64,000 nt of DNA from Rhodanobacter sp. FDAARGOS 1247 (GTDB lineage Bacteria > Pseudomonadota > Gammaproteobacteria > Xanthomonadales > Rhodanobacteraceae): contig NZ_CP069535.1 in the NCBI RefSeq assembly GCF_016889805.1, forward strand, positions 124,001-188,000, given 5' to 3'. The notes beneath the pieces are model-generated. The model was not told the DNA's origin, made no database searches, and saw only the letters and a list, made by a program, of their open reading frames with translations. A program made the position numbers and the translations under genes. Shown here piece by piece: positions 50,396 through 59,157 of this stretch; the stretch's first letter is position 1; the number at the start of each line of letters is the position of its first letter.

Positions 50396-51856
50396 TCATG
50401 CGGCGTTCTCCGACGGTGCTGCCAGTAGCGCCGTCGCCGGCACGTCCAGCCCGGTGCTGGCCGCCTGTTGCGTGGCGCCGGGGCCGAGCATGCTGGCATG
50501 GCGCCAGTCGCCCCAGCGGTAGTAGGCGGCGGCAAGCACGACCGCCACCACCGAACCCAGCGGGAAACTCCACCACACCGCGTCGGCGCCGTAGTGGCCG
50601 CGCAGCAGCCAGGCGAACGGCACGCGCACGAACCACAGCGCCACCGCCAGGATGATCAGCGGCGCCATCACCGCGCCGGTGGCGCGCACCACGCCGAACA
50701 GCACGAAGCTCAGGCCGAAGAACAGGAACGACCACACCACGATCGCGTTGAGGTGCTGGGCAATGCCGATCGCCACGCCGTCGTCGGGCAGGAAGATGCC
50801 CAGCGCGCCGCGATTGAACAGGTACACCACCGCCACCAGCGCGCCGGTGAGCAGGAGGTTGTACGCCACGCCGGCGCCGGCGATGCGCGAGACCCGATCC
50901 CAGCGTTGCGCCCCGACGTTCTGCGCGGCCATCGACGACACCGCCGCGCCCACCGCCAGCGACGGCATCTGGATGTACGTCCACAACTGCGAGGCGGCGC
51001 CGTAGGCCGCGGTGGTCTGCGAACCGTAGGCGTTGACCATGCTGATCATCACCAGCGCCGAGGACGAGATCACCACCATCTGCAGTCCCATCGGCAGGCC
51101 TTTCAGCACCAGCGCCCGGACCAGGGCGAAGTCGGGCTTCAGGTAGTGCAGCTCGCCCCGGTACAGGCACAGGAAATGTTTGCGTCGATACAGGTGGGCG
51201 ACCAGGCCGGCGAGGGCGACGGTCTGCGCGATCAGCGTGGCCAGCGCGGAGCCGCCGATGCCCAGCGCGGGCACCGGACCCCAGCCGAAGATCAGCAGCG
51301 GGTTCAGCGCGATGTCCAGGCCCACCGACAGCAGCATGAAATGGAACGGCGTGCGCGAGTCGCCGGCGCCGCGCAGGGTCATCATCAGGAAGGCGTAGAA
51401 GTACATCGGCGGCAGCGCGATGAAGATCACGCGCAGGTAGGCGATGGCGTAGGGCCGCGCGTCCGCCGGTGTGCCCATCGCATCGAGGATGTTGCCGGTG
51501 AACACGTAGCCCAGGATCGCCACGCTCAGCGACAGCAGCACGAAGAAGCCGGTGCTGGTGCCGACCACGCGCTTGGCCTGGCCCGTGTCGCGGGCGCCCA
51601 CCGCCTGGCCGACCAGGATGGTGTTGGCCATGCTGATGCCAAACACCACGCCGAGCAGGAAGAACAGCACCAGGTTGGCGTTGGACACCGCGGTCAGCGC
51701 CGCCTCGCCCAGGAAGTGGCCGATCCAGATCGCGTTGACCGAGGCGTTCAGCGACTGCAGCACGTTGGCGCCCAGGATCGGCAGCGAGAACAGCAGCAGG
51801 CTGCGGGCGATCGGGCCTTCGGTCAGGGCGGTGGCGTGGCGGGCGGATGGTGGCAT
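50396..51856 (-). CDS. MATE-family multidrug exporter
   Basis: 486 residues if started at 51856 (MPPSARHATALTEGPIARSL); an ATG at 51877 is possible. It has twelve hydrophobic helices in two related halves, with SLPILGANVLQSLNASVNAI, MMTLRGAGDSRTPFHFMLLS and VSSMAAQNVGAQRWDRVSRI, the MatE pattern. The protein uses an ion gradient to export cationic compounds. It is convergent with the small gene ending at 50388 and appears monocistronic. Confidence 0.9.
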   Translation of the reverse strand: MPPSARHATALTEGPIARSLLLFSLPILGANVLQSLNASVNAIWIGHFLGEAALTAVSNANLVLFFLLGVVFGISMANTILVGQAVGARDTGQAKRVVGTSTGFFVLLSLSVAILGYVFTGNILDAMGTPADARPYAIAYLRVIFIALPPMYFYAFLMMTLRGAGDSRTPFHFMLLSVGLDIALNPLLIFGWGPVPALGIGGSALATLIAQTVALAGLVAHLYRRKHFLCLYRGELHYLKPDFALVRALVLKGLPMGLQMVVISSSALVMISMVNAYGSQTTAAYGAASQLWTYIQMPSLAVGAAVSSMAAQNVGAQRWDRVSRIAGAGVAYNLLLTGALVAVVYLFNRGALGIFLPDDGVAIGIAQHLNAIVVWSFLFFGLSFVLFGVVRATGAVMAPLIILAVALWFVRVPFAWLLRGHYGADAVWWSFPLGSVVAVVLAAAYYRWGDWRHASMLGPGATQQAASTGLDVPATALLAAPSENAA

Positions 51857-51928
51857 GGGAATCCGGTGATGGCGCATGGAGGGCGTCGGCCCGTCCCGCA
51901 AGTTACGGAGTCGGGGATGTGCGTGGCG

Positions 51929-52525
51929 TCACGACGCAGCGCGGGCGTCGGCCTGTTCGTCCCAGGCCACCGCGGCCAGTTGCTGCAGATGGATGCGCAC
52001 ATCGGCCGGCCAGTCGCTGACCAGCGCCGCGAAGCGTTCGCGCTCGCCCCGATAGAACGCCCGCGACGCTTCTTCGTAGCCGGGCGCGTCGCCGGCCATC
52101 ACGCGCATGAAGCGGTCGACCGACTCCATGGCGTGGCGCGCGCGTTCCTTCGCGCCGCCCTGGCGGATGGAATGCTCGACCAGTCGCCGCAGCACCGCCG
52201 AGGCGCCGCCGGGTTGCTGGCCCAGCCAGTCCCAGTGCCGCGGCAGCAGGGTGACTTCGCGCGGCACCACGCCCAGCTTCGGGCGACCCGGGCCGCGGCT
52301 GGCCGGTTCGGCGGGCGTGGCGGACGGCAGGCGGGCCAGCACGTCGTCGACGCTGCCGCGCAAGTCGATCTCGATCGGCCGGCTGTCGCGCTCGTCGAAC
52401 ACCAGCAGCGGCCCGGTGGCACCCGCGTCCAGGCGCTGTTTCGCGGCGCGGGCGACATCGGCCAGCGCGCCCTGGGCGATCCGTTGCGGGCCGTCGAAGG
52501 CGATGCATGAGGTGGTCGGCGACAT
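51929..52525 (-). CDS. DUF2239 family protein
   Basis: 198 residues from the ATG at 52525. The pattern SCIAFDGPQRIAQGALADV, PLLVFDERDSRPIEIDLRG, GRPKLGVVPREVTLLPRHWD and VRIHLQQLA matches DUF2239. The central GRPKLGV...REVTLLPRHW part resembles the DNA- or protein-binding core of that family. Function is unknown. It has its own promoter with operator-like repeats. Confidence 0.85.
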   Translation of the reverse strand: MSPTTSCIAFDGPQRIAQGALADVARAAKQRLDAGATGPLLVFDERDSRPIEIDLRGSVDDVLARLPSATPAEPASRGPGRPKLGVVPREVTLLPRHWDWLGQQPGGASAVLRRLVEHSIRQGGAKERARHAMESVDRFMRVMAGDAPGYEEASRAFYRGERERFAALVSDWPADVRIHLQQLAAVAWDEQADARAAS

Positions 52526-52530
52526 GTTTT

Positions 52531-52597
52531 GTCCGGGTAAATTCGTCCGGCGGATTTTATACGGGTCAAATCCCTTGTCAATACTGCCCGGGTAAAA
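52531..52597 (-). promoter_or_regulatory. Sigma-70-type promoter with repeated TTTACCCGG boxes for the DUF2239 gene
   Basis: On the minus strand TTGACA (52576-52581) and TAAAAT (52554-52559) are spaced by 16 bp, a good sigma-70 promoter. TTTACCCGGAC (52531-52541) and TTTTTACCCGGGC (52586-52597) flank it as direct repeats, and GACCCGT lies between. The arrangement suggests a repressor binding on both sides of the promoter, possibly DUF2239 itself. Confidence 0.6.
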
Positions 52598-52675
52598 ATA
52601 AGAGGTGCGGCCAGGCATTCCCGCCGGCCGCGTGCGCCTTGTATGGTTGGGGCTTTCCACCCGAAAGGACTACGG

Positions 52676-54070
52676 ATGACCAAGCGTCTGCGCACGGCCA
52701 GCTTGCTGGTTTCACTCGGTGTACTTGCCGCCACCGCGATTCCCCCGCCGGCAGCGGCCGCGGAACTCGCCGTGCCGCCGATCGCCTACCACCAGCGCAC
52801 CTTGCCGAACGGCTTGCAGGTGCTCAGCGTGGAGGATCACGCCAGCCCCAACGTGGCGGTGCAGATGTGGTACCACGTCGGCTCGAAGGACGACCCGCAG
52901 GGGCGCTCCGGTTTCGCGCACCTGTTCGAGCACCTGATGTTCAAGAGCACGAAGCACATGCACGCCGAGCAGTTCGACCGGCTGACCGAGGACGTGGGCG
53001 GCGCCAACAACGCCTCCACCGGTGATGACGTCACCAACTATTTCGAGATCGTGCCCAGCAACCACCTGCAGACCCTGCTGTGGGCCGAGGCGGAACGGCT
53101 GTCCAACCTCAACGTGGACGAGAAGAACTTCAAGTCCGAGCGTGCCGTGGTGGAAGAGGAATACCGCCAGAGCGTGCTGGCCAATCCCTACGGCAAGCTG
53201 TTCAACGCGATCGACCCGAAGTCGTACACGGTGCACCCGTACCAGCGCCCGACCATCGGCAGCATCGAGGACCTGGAGGCGGCCTCGCTGCAGAACGTAA
53301 TCGACTTCCACGGCACCTTCTACCGCCCCGACAACGCCACCCTGATCGTCGCCGGCGACTTCGACCCGAAGCAGCTCGATGCCTGGGTCGACCAGTATTT
53401 CGACGGGATCGCGAAACCGGCCACGCCGATTCCGCAGGTCACCGCGAAGGAACCCGCGCGCAGGAAGGACCAGCACTACACCATCACCAGCGAGACCGCG
53501 CCGCTGCCCGGCGTGGCGATCACCTGGCTGATTCCGCCGGCGTCCGACAGCGCCGACAGCATCGCCCTGAAGGTGGCCGCGGCGCTGCTGTCGCAGGGCG
53601 AATCCTCGCGCCTGTACCAGTCGCTGGTGTATCGCCACCAGGTTGCCCAGGAAGCGGGCGCCGATGCCGACAGCCGTGTCGGCCCGGGCCTGTTCACCGC
53701 CTATGCGATCCTCGCCAGCGGCCATCAGCCGGCCGAGGCGGCCAAGCTGCTGCATGAAGAGATCATCTGGCTGGCGACCCAGCCGATTCCCGACGCCGAG
53801 CTGGACAAGGTGAAGACCCAGTTGCTCACCTCCGCGTTGAAACAGCGCCAGACCGCCCAGGGCCTCGCCTTCGCCCTGGGCCAGGCCAGCCTGATCGACG
53901 GCAACGTGGAGCGCGTCAACACCGACCTGGATGCCTTGCAGGAGGTCAGCGAGAAAGACGTGCATCGGGTGCTGCAGAAATACGTCACCGGCGCGCACAG
54001 CGTCACCATCGACTACCTGCCGCAGGCTGCCGCAGCCAAGCCGGCCGCCACACAGGGAGCAGTGAAATGA
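52676..54070 (+). CDS. M16 zinc peptidase, catalytic subunit
   Basis: 464 residues from the ATG at 52676, with GAAAGGACTACGG upstream. A signal peptide (1-about 28) exports it. The inverted zinc motif HLFEH (82-86) is present, with the third ligand in VVEEEYR (Glu about 161), so it is catalytic. Homologues of this pair degrade periplasmic peptides. Its stop overlaps the start of the partner gene as ATGA. Confidence 0.93.
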   Translation: MTKRLRTASLLVSLGVLAATAIPPPAAAAELAVPPIAYHQRTLPNGLQVLSVEDHASPNVAVQMWYHVGSKDDPQGRSGFAHLFEHLMFKSTKHMHAEQFDRLTEDVGGANNASTGDDVTNYFEIVPSNHLQTLLWAEAERLSNLNVDEKNFKSERAVVEEEYRQSVLANPYGKLFNAIDPKSYTVHPYQRPTIGSIEDLEAASLQNVIDFHGTFYRPDNATLIVAGDFDPKQLDAWVDQYFDGIAKPATPIPQVTAKEPARRKDQHYTITSETAPLPGVAITWLIPPASDSADSIALKVAAALLSQGESSRLYQSLVYRHQVAQEAGADADSRVGPGLFTAYAILASGHQPAEAAKLLHEEIIWLATQPIPDAELDKVKTQLLTSALKQRQTAQGLAFALGQASLIDGNVERVNTDLDALQEVSEKDVHRVLQKYVTGAHSVTIDYLPQAAAAKPAATQGAVK

Positions 54071-55542
54071 GCCGTCCGATGAAGCCTCTTCGCCTGACCG
54101 TGCTGGCCGCTGCGCTGATCGCCAGCGGCAACCTGCTCGCCGCCGACTTCCCGGCCACGCCGCCGGCACCGGGCCCGGCGCCCACGCTGAGCGTGCCCAC
54201 GCCGTCGTCGCAGACGCTGGCCAACGGCCTGCAGGTGATCAGCGTGCGCCGCGCCGGCCTGCCGCTGGTCACCGCGCAACTGGTGGTGCGCAGCGGCGGC
54301 GAGATGGACCCGCCAACCCTGGCCGGGCTGGCCGACCTCACTGCCAACCTGCTGACCAAGGGCGCCGCGGGCAAGACCGCACCGCAGATCGCGGCGGCGG
54401 CGGAGGCGCTGGGCGGCTCGCTCGGCGCCAGCGCCGGCTGGGACGAAAGCGCGGTGGGCATCACCGTGACCACGCCGAAAGTGCCGCAGGCGCTGCAGCT
54501 GCTTTCCGAGGTGGTGCGCCAGCCGGACTTCAGCGAGGCCGAGTTGAAACGCTCGAAGGCACAGGCGCTGGATGACCTGCACCTGATGCTGAGCCAGCCC
54601 ACCACGCTGGCCTCGTTCGCGGCCAGTCGCGGCGTGTTCGGCGATGGCGCCTACGGCCATTCGCGCAGCGGCACGCCCAGCTCGATCCCGCGCGTCACGC
54701 GGGCCAGCGTGCAGCAGCTGCACGCGGCGTTGTATCGTCCGGACAACGCGATGCTGATCCTCACCGGTGACATCACGCCGGCGCAGGCTCAGCAACTGGC
54801 GCAGGCCAGCTTCGGCGACTGGGCCAGGCCGGCCACGCCGCTGCCGGCGCGACCGACCGGCCGCCACGCCGGCCGGCTTCCCGCGGTGCTGCTGATCGAC
54901 CAGCACGGCGCCGGCCAGGCCGGCGTGGTCGCCGCGCATCCGGCGCCGTCGCGGGCCGATCACGGCTACTACGTGGGCACGGTGGCCAATGCGGTGCTCG
55001 GCGGTTCGTACTCGGCACGCCTCAACGAGGAGATCCGCATCAAGCGCGGCCTGTCCTACGGCGCCAACAGCCGCCTGATGCCGCTGCACGACGCCGGCAT
55101 GTGGCTGGCCTCGGCGCAGACCAAGAACCCGTCCGCGCCCCAGGTGGTCGAGCTGATGCTGGGCGAGTTCAAGCGACTCGGCGGCACGCGGGTTTCCGCC
55201 GAAGAACTGGCCGCGCGCAAGGCCACCCTGATCGGCAGCTACGGCCGCAGCCTGGAAACCACGGCCGGGCTGGCCAGCGAAGTCGGTGACCTGGCCGTCT
55301 ACGGCGTGCCGCTGGACGAGATCGGCAAGTACATCGCCCAGGTGCAGGCGGTGACCCCGAAGCAGATCGAGAAGTACGCCGACAAGTACCTCACCGCCGA
55401 CGCCGGCACCGTGGTGGTGGTGGGCGACGCCTCGAAATTCGCCGCGGACATCCGCAAGACGCATCCGCAGGCCGTGCTGCTGGAGTCGACCGCGCTGGAT
55501 CTGGACAGCCCGACCCTGCAAGCCGGATCCGCCGCGAAATAG
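54067..55542 (+). CDS. M16 peptidase-like partner without the zinc motif
   Basis: 491 residues with a signal peptide. The fold matches the upstream M16 protein (TLANGLQVISVRRAGLPLVT, LYRPDNAMLILTGDITPAQA, LNEEIRIKRGLSYGANSRLM). At the zinc site it has LADLTANLLTKGAAG instead of HxxEH, so it should be non-catalytic. It is likely the R/Y-type subunit that completes the substrate chamber. Translation is coupled to the catalytic gene. Confidence 0.92.
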   Translation: MSRPMKPLRLTVLAAALIASGNLLAADFPATPPAPGPAPTLSVPTPSSQTLANGLQVISVRRAGLPLVTAQLVVRSGGEMDPPTLAGLADLTANLLTKGAAGKTAPQIAAAAEALGGSLGASAGWDESAVGITVTTPKVPQALQLLSEVVRQPDFSEAELKRSKAQALDDLHLMLSQPTTLASFAASRGVFGDGAYGHSRSGTPSSIPRVTRASVQQLHAALYRPDNAMLILTGDITPAQAQQLAQASFGDWARPATPLPARPTGRHAGRLPAVLLIDQHGAGQAGVVAAHPAPSRADHGYYVGTVANAVLGGSYSARLNEEIRIKRGLSYGANSRLMPLHDAGMWLASAQTKNPSAPQVVELMLGEFKRLGGTRVSAEELAARKATLIGSYGRSLETTAGLASEVGDLAVYGVPLDEIGKYIAQVQAVTPKQIEKYADKYLTADAGTVVVVGDASKFAADIRKTHPQAVLLESTALDLDSPTLQAGSAAK

Positions 55543-55581
55543 CCGTCCCGACAGAACCGTCTCAACCCGACGTTCACCCGA

Positions 55582-55606
55582 CCCCGGCCATCGTGCCGGG
55601 GTTTTT
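55582..55606 (+). terminator. Intrinsic terminator after the M16 operon
   Basis: CCCCGGC-CATCGT-GCCGGGG followed by TTTTT, 40 bases after the M16 stop codon: a textbook intrinsic terminator. Confidence 0.85.
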
Positions 55607-55720
55607 CATGTCTGGCGAAACACCGTGTTGCCGAAATCACCCAAAAGGACGAGTCGGAAGCCTGCGACATTTGGTAAACTGAGAGGTACATTAATTCACT
55701 TCCCCTCCCCGGAATCCCCC

Positions 55721-56248
55721 ATGTCCCTGCGCAACCTTGCTCGACACGCCATCGCCCTCGGCCTGATCGCCGCCGCCATACCCGCCACGGCCGCCACCCG
55801 CATCGAGATCCAGGGCGGGCGCAGCTACATGGACAGCTACGGCAGCCATGCCGCCTTCGTCGAGGCGGTGTTCCCGGCGCATCCGCTCGGCGGCACCCGC
55901 TACAGCTGGTCGCCCGACGTGTCGCTGGGCTGGATCGGCGGCCGCGACGTGCACCGCTACGACTACAGCCCCTACACCACGCGCCCGTCGGTGGCACTGC
56001 TGGCCGGCGGCGTGCGCGTCCACCGCGGTGACGCCGGCGACTGGTACCAGCCCCTGTTCGCCAGCTTTCAGGTGGCCGCCACCAACCACACCACCCAGGC
56101 GCTGTCCAGCCATTACCAGTTCGTCAGCACGCTGGGTTGGCAGGCGAAACACTTCACCCTGGCGATCCGCCATGTCTCCAACGGCAGCCTGAGCGGCCCG
56201 AACCGCGGCGAGACGATGGCCGTGGTCGGCGTGGCCTTCGATATCTGA
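55721..56248 (+). CDS. pagL: Lipid A 3-O-deacylase (PagL-type)
   Basis: 175 residues from the ATG at 55721. A signal peptide (1-about 25) is followed by an eight-stranded barrel (RIEIQGGRSYMDSYGSHAAF, YSWSPDVSLGWIGG, LFASFQVAATNHTTQ). The PagL active-site pattern His151-x-Ser153 in RHVSNGSL and a downstream Glu (NRGE, about 164) are present. PagL removes the 3-O acyl chain of lipid A in the outer membrane and lowers its stimulatory activity. It stands alone between two terminators. Confidence 0.8.
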   Translation: MSLRNLARHAIALGLIAAAIPATAATRIEIQGGRSYMDSYGSHAAFVEAVFPAHPLGGTRYSWSPDVSLGWIGGRDVHRYDYSPYTTRPSVALLAGGVRVHRGDAGDWYQPLFASFQVAATNHTTQALSSHYQFVSTLGWQAKHFTLAIRHVSNGSLSGPNRGETMAVVGVAFDI

Positions 56249-56259
56249 ATCAGCTGAAA

Positions 56260-56287
56260 CACGACGGCCCCGTTCGGGGCCGTCGTG
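56260..56287. terminator. Strong hairpin between pagL and the efflux operon
   Basis: CACGACGGCCCC-GTTC-GGGGCCGTCGTG is a perfect 12-bp stem placed between the two convergent genes. It probably serves both strands. Confidence 0.7.
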
Positions 56288-56314
56288 CTGTTGCCGGTTG
56301 CGCGGGCGACCCGC

Positions 56315-57841
56315 TCAGTGGCCGCCGGCGGCCGGGCCGGCCTTGGCACCGAACGGCGGCTTGGCCAGCCAGATCACCAGCACCAGTCCCAGGAAGATCC
56401 AGCCCAGCGCATGGAACACCTCGTTGAACGAGATCTGGTAGCCCTGCTGGGTGATCATGTTGTTGATCAGGCTGCTGGCGCCTTGCGCGTCGCCGTGGCC
56501 GAGCTGGCTGATCGCTGCCTGTGAGGTGGGGTCGTAGGCGGTGATGTGTTCGGCGAGCTGCTCGTGGTGGCTTACCGCGCGGCGCTCCCACAGCAAGGTG
56601 GTGATCGAGGCCGAGAAGCTGCCGCCCAGCGTGCGCAGGAAGGTGGCCAGGCCCGATCCCGAGGCGATCTCGTTCTGCTGCAGGTCCGACAGCAGGATGG
56701 TCAGGATCGGCATGAAGAACAGCGCCACGCCGAGACCCTGCCACAGCTGCACCATCGCCACGTGGTAGAAGTCGATGCCGATGAAGAAGTCCGAGCGCAT
56801 GAAGCAGGTCATGCCCATCACCACGAACGCCACCGAGGCCAGCAGGCGCAGGTCGACCTTGGTGGCGTACTTGCCCACGAAGAAGGTCAGCAGCACCGGG
56901 ATGACGCCCAGCGGCGCAGTGGCGTAGCCGGCCCAGGTCGAGGTGTAGCCCAGGTTGCGCTGCAGCCACAGCGGCACCAGCAGGCCGATCGAGAAGAACG
57001 CGGCGTAGGCCAGGATCAGCGCGATGGTGCCCGCGGTGAAGTTGCGGTGCCGGAACAGCTTCAGGTCGACGATCGGGTCCTTGTCGGTCAGTTCCCAGAT
57101 CAGGAAGATCGCGATGCTGATCGCCGAGACGATGCTGGTGACGATGATGAAGGTGGAGTTGAACCAGTCCTCGTCGTTGCCCTTGTCCAGCACGATCTGC
57201 AACGCGCCTACGCCGATGATCAGGGTGATCAGGCCGACGTAGTCGATCTTCGGACGCTCGGTCTTCTCGACCTTGCCGCGCAGCTGGCTGGCCACCACCA
57301 TGCTGGCGAAGATGCCGATCGGCACGTTGATGAAGAAGATCCACGGCCACGAATAGTTGTCGGTGATCAGGCCGCCCAGGATCGGGCCGGCGATCGGCGC
57401 CACCACCGTGACCATCGCCAGCAGCGCCAGCGCCATGCCGCGCTTGGCCGGCGGGTAGATGCCGATCAGCAGGCTCTGCGTGATCGGGTACATCGGCCCG
57501 GCCACCGCGCCCTGCAGGGCGCGGAACAGGATCAGCATGCCCATGCTCTGCGAGACCCCGCACATGAACGAGGTCAGCGCGAACAGCAGGGTGCAGGCGG
57601 TGAACAGCCGCACCTCGCCGAAGCGGCGGGTGAGGAAGCCGGTCAGCGGCAGCGAGATCGCCATGCTCACCGCGAACGAGGTGATCACCCAGGTGCTCTG
57701 GTTGTTGCTGACGCCGAGGTTGCCGGCGATCGTCGGCAGCGACACGTTGGCGATCGTGGTGTCCAGCACCTGCATGAAGGTCGCCAGCGACAGACCGATC
57801 GTGCTCAGTGCCAGATTGGGTGGGCGGAATTGGGTGGTCAT
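56315..57841 (-). CDS. emrB: DHA2/EmrB-type MFS efflux transporter
   Basis: 508 residues, 14 membrane helices. Motifs are TFMQVLDTTIANVSLPTIAG near the N-terminus, RALQGAVAGPMYPITQSLL, and the antiporter motif C GPILGGLITDNYSWPWIFF. This is the drug:H+ antiporter-2 family that includes EmrB and QacA. It is the last gene of an OMF-HlyD-MFS operon, so it should work as a tripartite pump that moves hydrophobic toxins across both membranes. A hairpin repeat (57871-57944) separates it from the HlyD gene. Confidence 0.92.
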   Translation of the reverse strand: MTTQFRPPNLALSTIGLSLATFMQVLDTTIANVSLPTIAGNLGVSNNQSTWVITSFAVSMAISLPLTGFLTRRFGEVRLFTACTLLFALTSFMCGVSQSMGMLILFRALQGAVAGPMYPITQSLLIGIYPPAKRGMALALLAMVTVVAPIAGPILGGLITDNYSWPWIFFINVPIGIFASMVVASQLRGKVEKTERPKIDYVGLITLIIGVGALQIVLDKGNDEDWFNSTFIIVTSIVSAISIAIFLIWELTDKDPIVDLKLFRHRNFTAGTIALILAYAAFFSIGLLVPLWLQRNLGYTSTWAGYATAPLGVIPVLLTFFVGKYATKVDLRLLASVAFVVMGMTCFMRSDFFIGIDFYHVAMVQLWQGLGVALFFMPILTILLSDLQQNEIASGSGLATFLRTLGGSFSASITTLLWERRAVSHHEQLAEHITAYDPTSQAAISQLGHGDAQGASSLINNMITQQGYQISFNEVFHALGWIFLGLVLVIWLAKPPFGAKAGPAAGGH

Positions 57842-57870
57842 CGGCGTCGGTCAGTGATGGGGCTGAATGG

Positions 57871-57944
57871 CTCCTCACCCTGCAGGCAGGAGGAGGTTGG
57901 GAGGGGTAACCCCACCCCAACCCTCCCCTGCGAGCAGGGGAGGG
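57871..57944. repeat. Intergenic G/C-rich hairpin repeat, copy 2
   Basis: Same design as 17315-17417: a first, less perfect hairpin (CTCCTCACCCTGCAGGCAGG from 57871), the GGTTGGGAGGGG theme, a 23-bp block (57909-57931) identical to copy 1, and CCCTCCCCTGC-GA-GCAGGGGAGGG (57921-57944). The central variable part is shorter here. It lies within the efflux operon. Confidence 0.8.
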
Positions 57945-57948
57945 GGCT

Positions 57949-59148
57949 TCATTTGTCGCCGGCCATGTTGGCGTGGATGATCCGGTTGATCGTCGCGTCC
58001 GCGGTGACCAGCTGCTGCTTGTAGACGTCGGTGCTGAAGGCCGGCTGGGTGGGCGACTTCTGCGCCAGGGTCGGGCCGTTCTGGTCGTGCAGGCTCACGT
58101 CCACCGTCACCGACATGCCCAGCCGCAGCGGGTGCTTTTCCAGCATCGCCGGATCGTCGAACACCACGCGCACGGGAATGCGCTGCACGATCTTGATCCA
58201 GTTGCCGGTGGCGTTCTGCGCGGGCAGCAGCGAGAACGCGCTGCCGGTGCCGACGCCCAGGCTCTGCACCTTGCCCTTGTACTTCACCGAGCCGCCGTAG
58301 ACGTCCGACTCGATCTCCACCGGCTGGCCGATGCGCATTTTCGTCAGCTGGGTTTCCTTGAAGTTCGCATCCACCCACACGCCGTGCAGCGGCACCACGG
58401 CCATCAGCGCGGCGCCGGGCAGCACGCGCTGGCCGACCTGCACCGAGCGTTTGGCCACATAGCCGTCCACCGGCGCCACCAGGCTGGCGCGGGCGTCGTC
58501 CAGATAGGCCGCCCGCAACCTGGCTGCGGCAACCTGCACGTCCGGGTGCGAGGCGACCATGGTGTCGTCGACCAGCACCTTGCTGGTCTGGTACTGCTGC
58601 TGCGAAGTGATCAACGCGCTCTCCGCGGTGGTCAGCGCGTCGCTGGCGTGCGCCAGTTCCTCGGCCGAGATCGCCCCGGACTTGGCCAGCGCCACGCGGC
58701 GCTTGTAGTCGGCGCGGGCCTTGTCGACCGCGGTCTTGCGCGCGGCCACGTCGGCCTGGGCGCCGTTGACGCTGGAATACAGGCCGCGCACCTTGCGCAC
58801 GGTGTTGGCCAGGTTGGCCTTCGCCTCGGCCAGCGCCACGTCGGCGTCGCTGGGATCGAGCTGCACCAGCACGTCGCCGGCGTGCACCAGGTCGCCGTCG
58901 TCGGCACCGATGCTGACCACGGTGCCGGGCACCTGCGGGGTGATCTGCACCACGTTGCCGTTGACGTAGGCATCGTCGGTGCCTTCGTACCAGCGACCGT
59001 CGAGGAAGTACCACAGCGCCCAGGCGATGATGCCGAGCAGCACCACCAGGCCGAGCAGGCGCAGCATGAAGCCGCGCGGATTCTTCTTCGGGGCGGTGGG
59101 AGTCGTGGCGGCCGTGCTATCGGCCGGAGTGGAAGTCGGGCTGGACAT
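57949..59148 (-). CDS. emrA: HlyD/EmrA-type membrane fusion protein
   Basis: 399 residues. A cytoplasmic tail is followed by one membrane helix at about 27-48 (LLGLVVLLGIIAWALWYFL). Next come TDDAYVNGNVVQITPQVPGT (lipoyl-like domain), a long coiled-coil hairpin (about 90-200) and the return half with VDGYVAKRSVQVGQRVLPGA. It is the periplasmic adaptor that joins the MFS pump to the outer-membrane channel encoded next to it. The gap to the channel gene is 9 bases. Confidence 0.92.
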   Translation of the reverse strand: MSSPTSTPADSTAATTPTAPKKNPRGFMLRLLGLVVLLGIIAWALWYFLDGRWYEGTDDAYVNGNVVQITPQVPGTVVSIGADDGDLVHAGDVLVQLDPSDADVALAEAKANLANTVRKVRGLYSSVNGAQADVAARKTAVDKARADYKRRVALAKSGAISAEELAHASDALTTAESALITSQQQYQTSKVLVDDTMVASHPDVQVAAARLRAAYLDDARASLVAPVDGYVAKRSVQVGQRVLPGAALMAVVPLHGVWVDANFKETQLTKMRIGQPVEIESDVYGGSVKYKGKVQSLGVGTGSAFSLLPAQNATGNWIKIVQRIPVRVVFDDPAMLEKHPLRLGMSVTVDVSLHDQNGPTLAQKSPTQPAFSTDVYKQQLVTADATINRIIHANMAGDK

Positions 59149-59157
59149 GGGGCTGCC

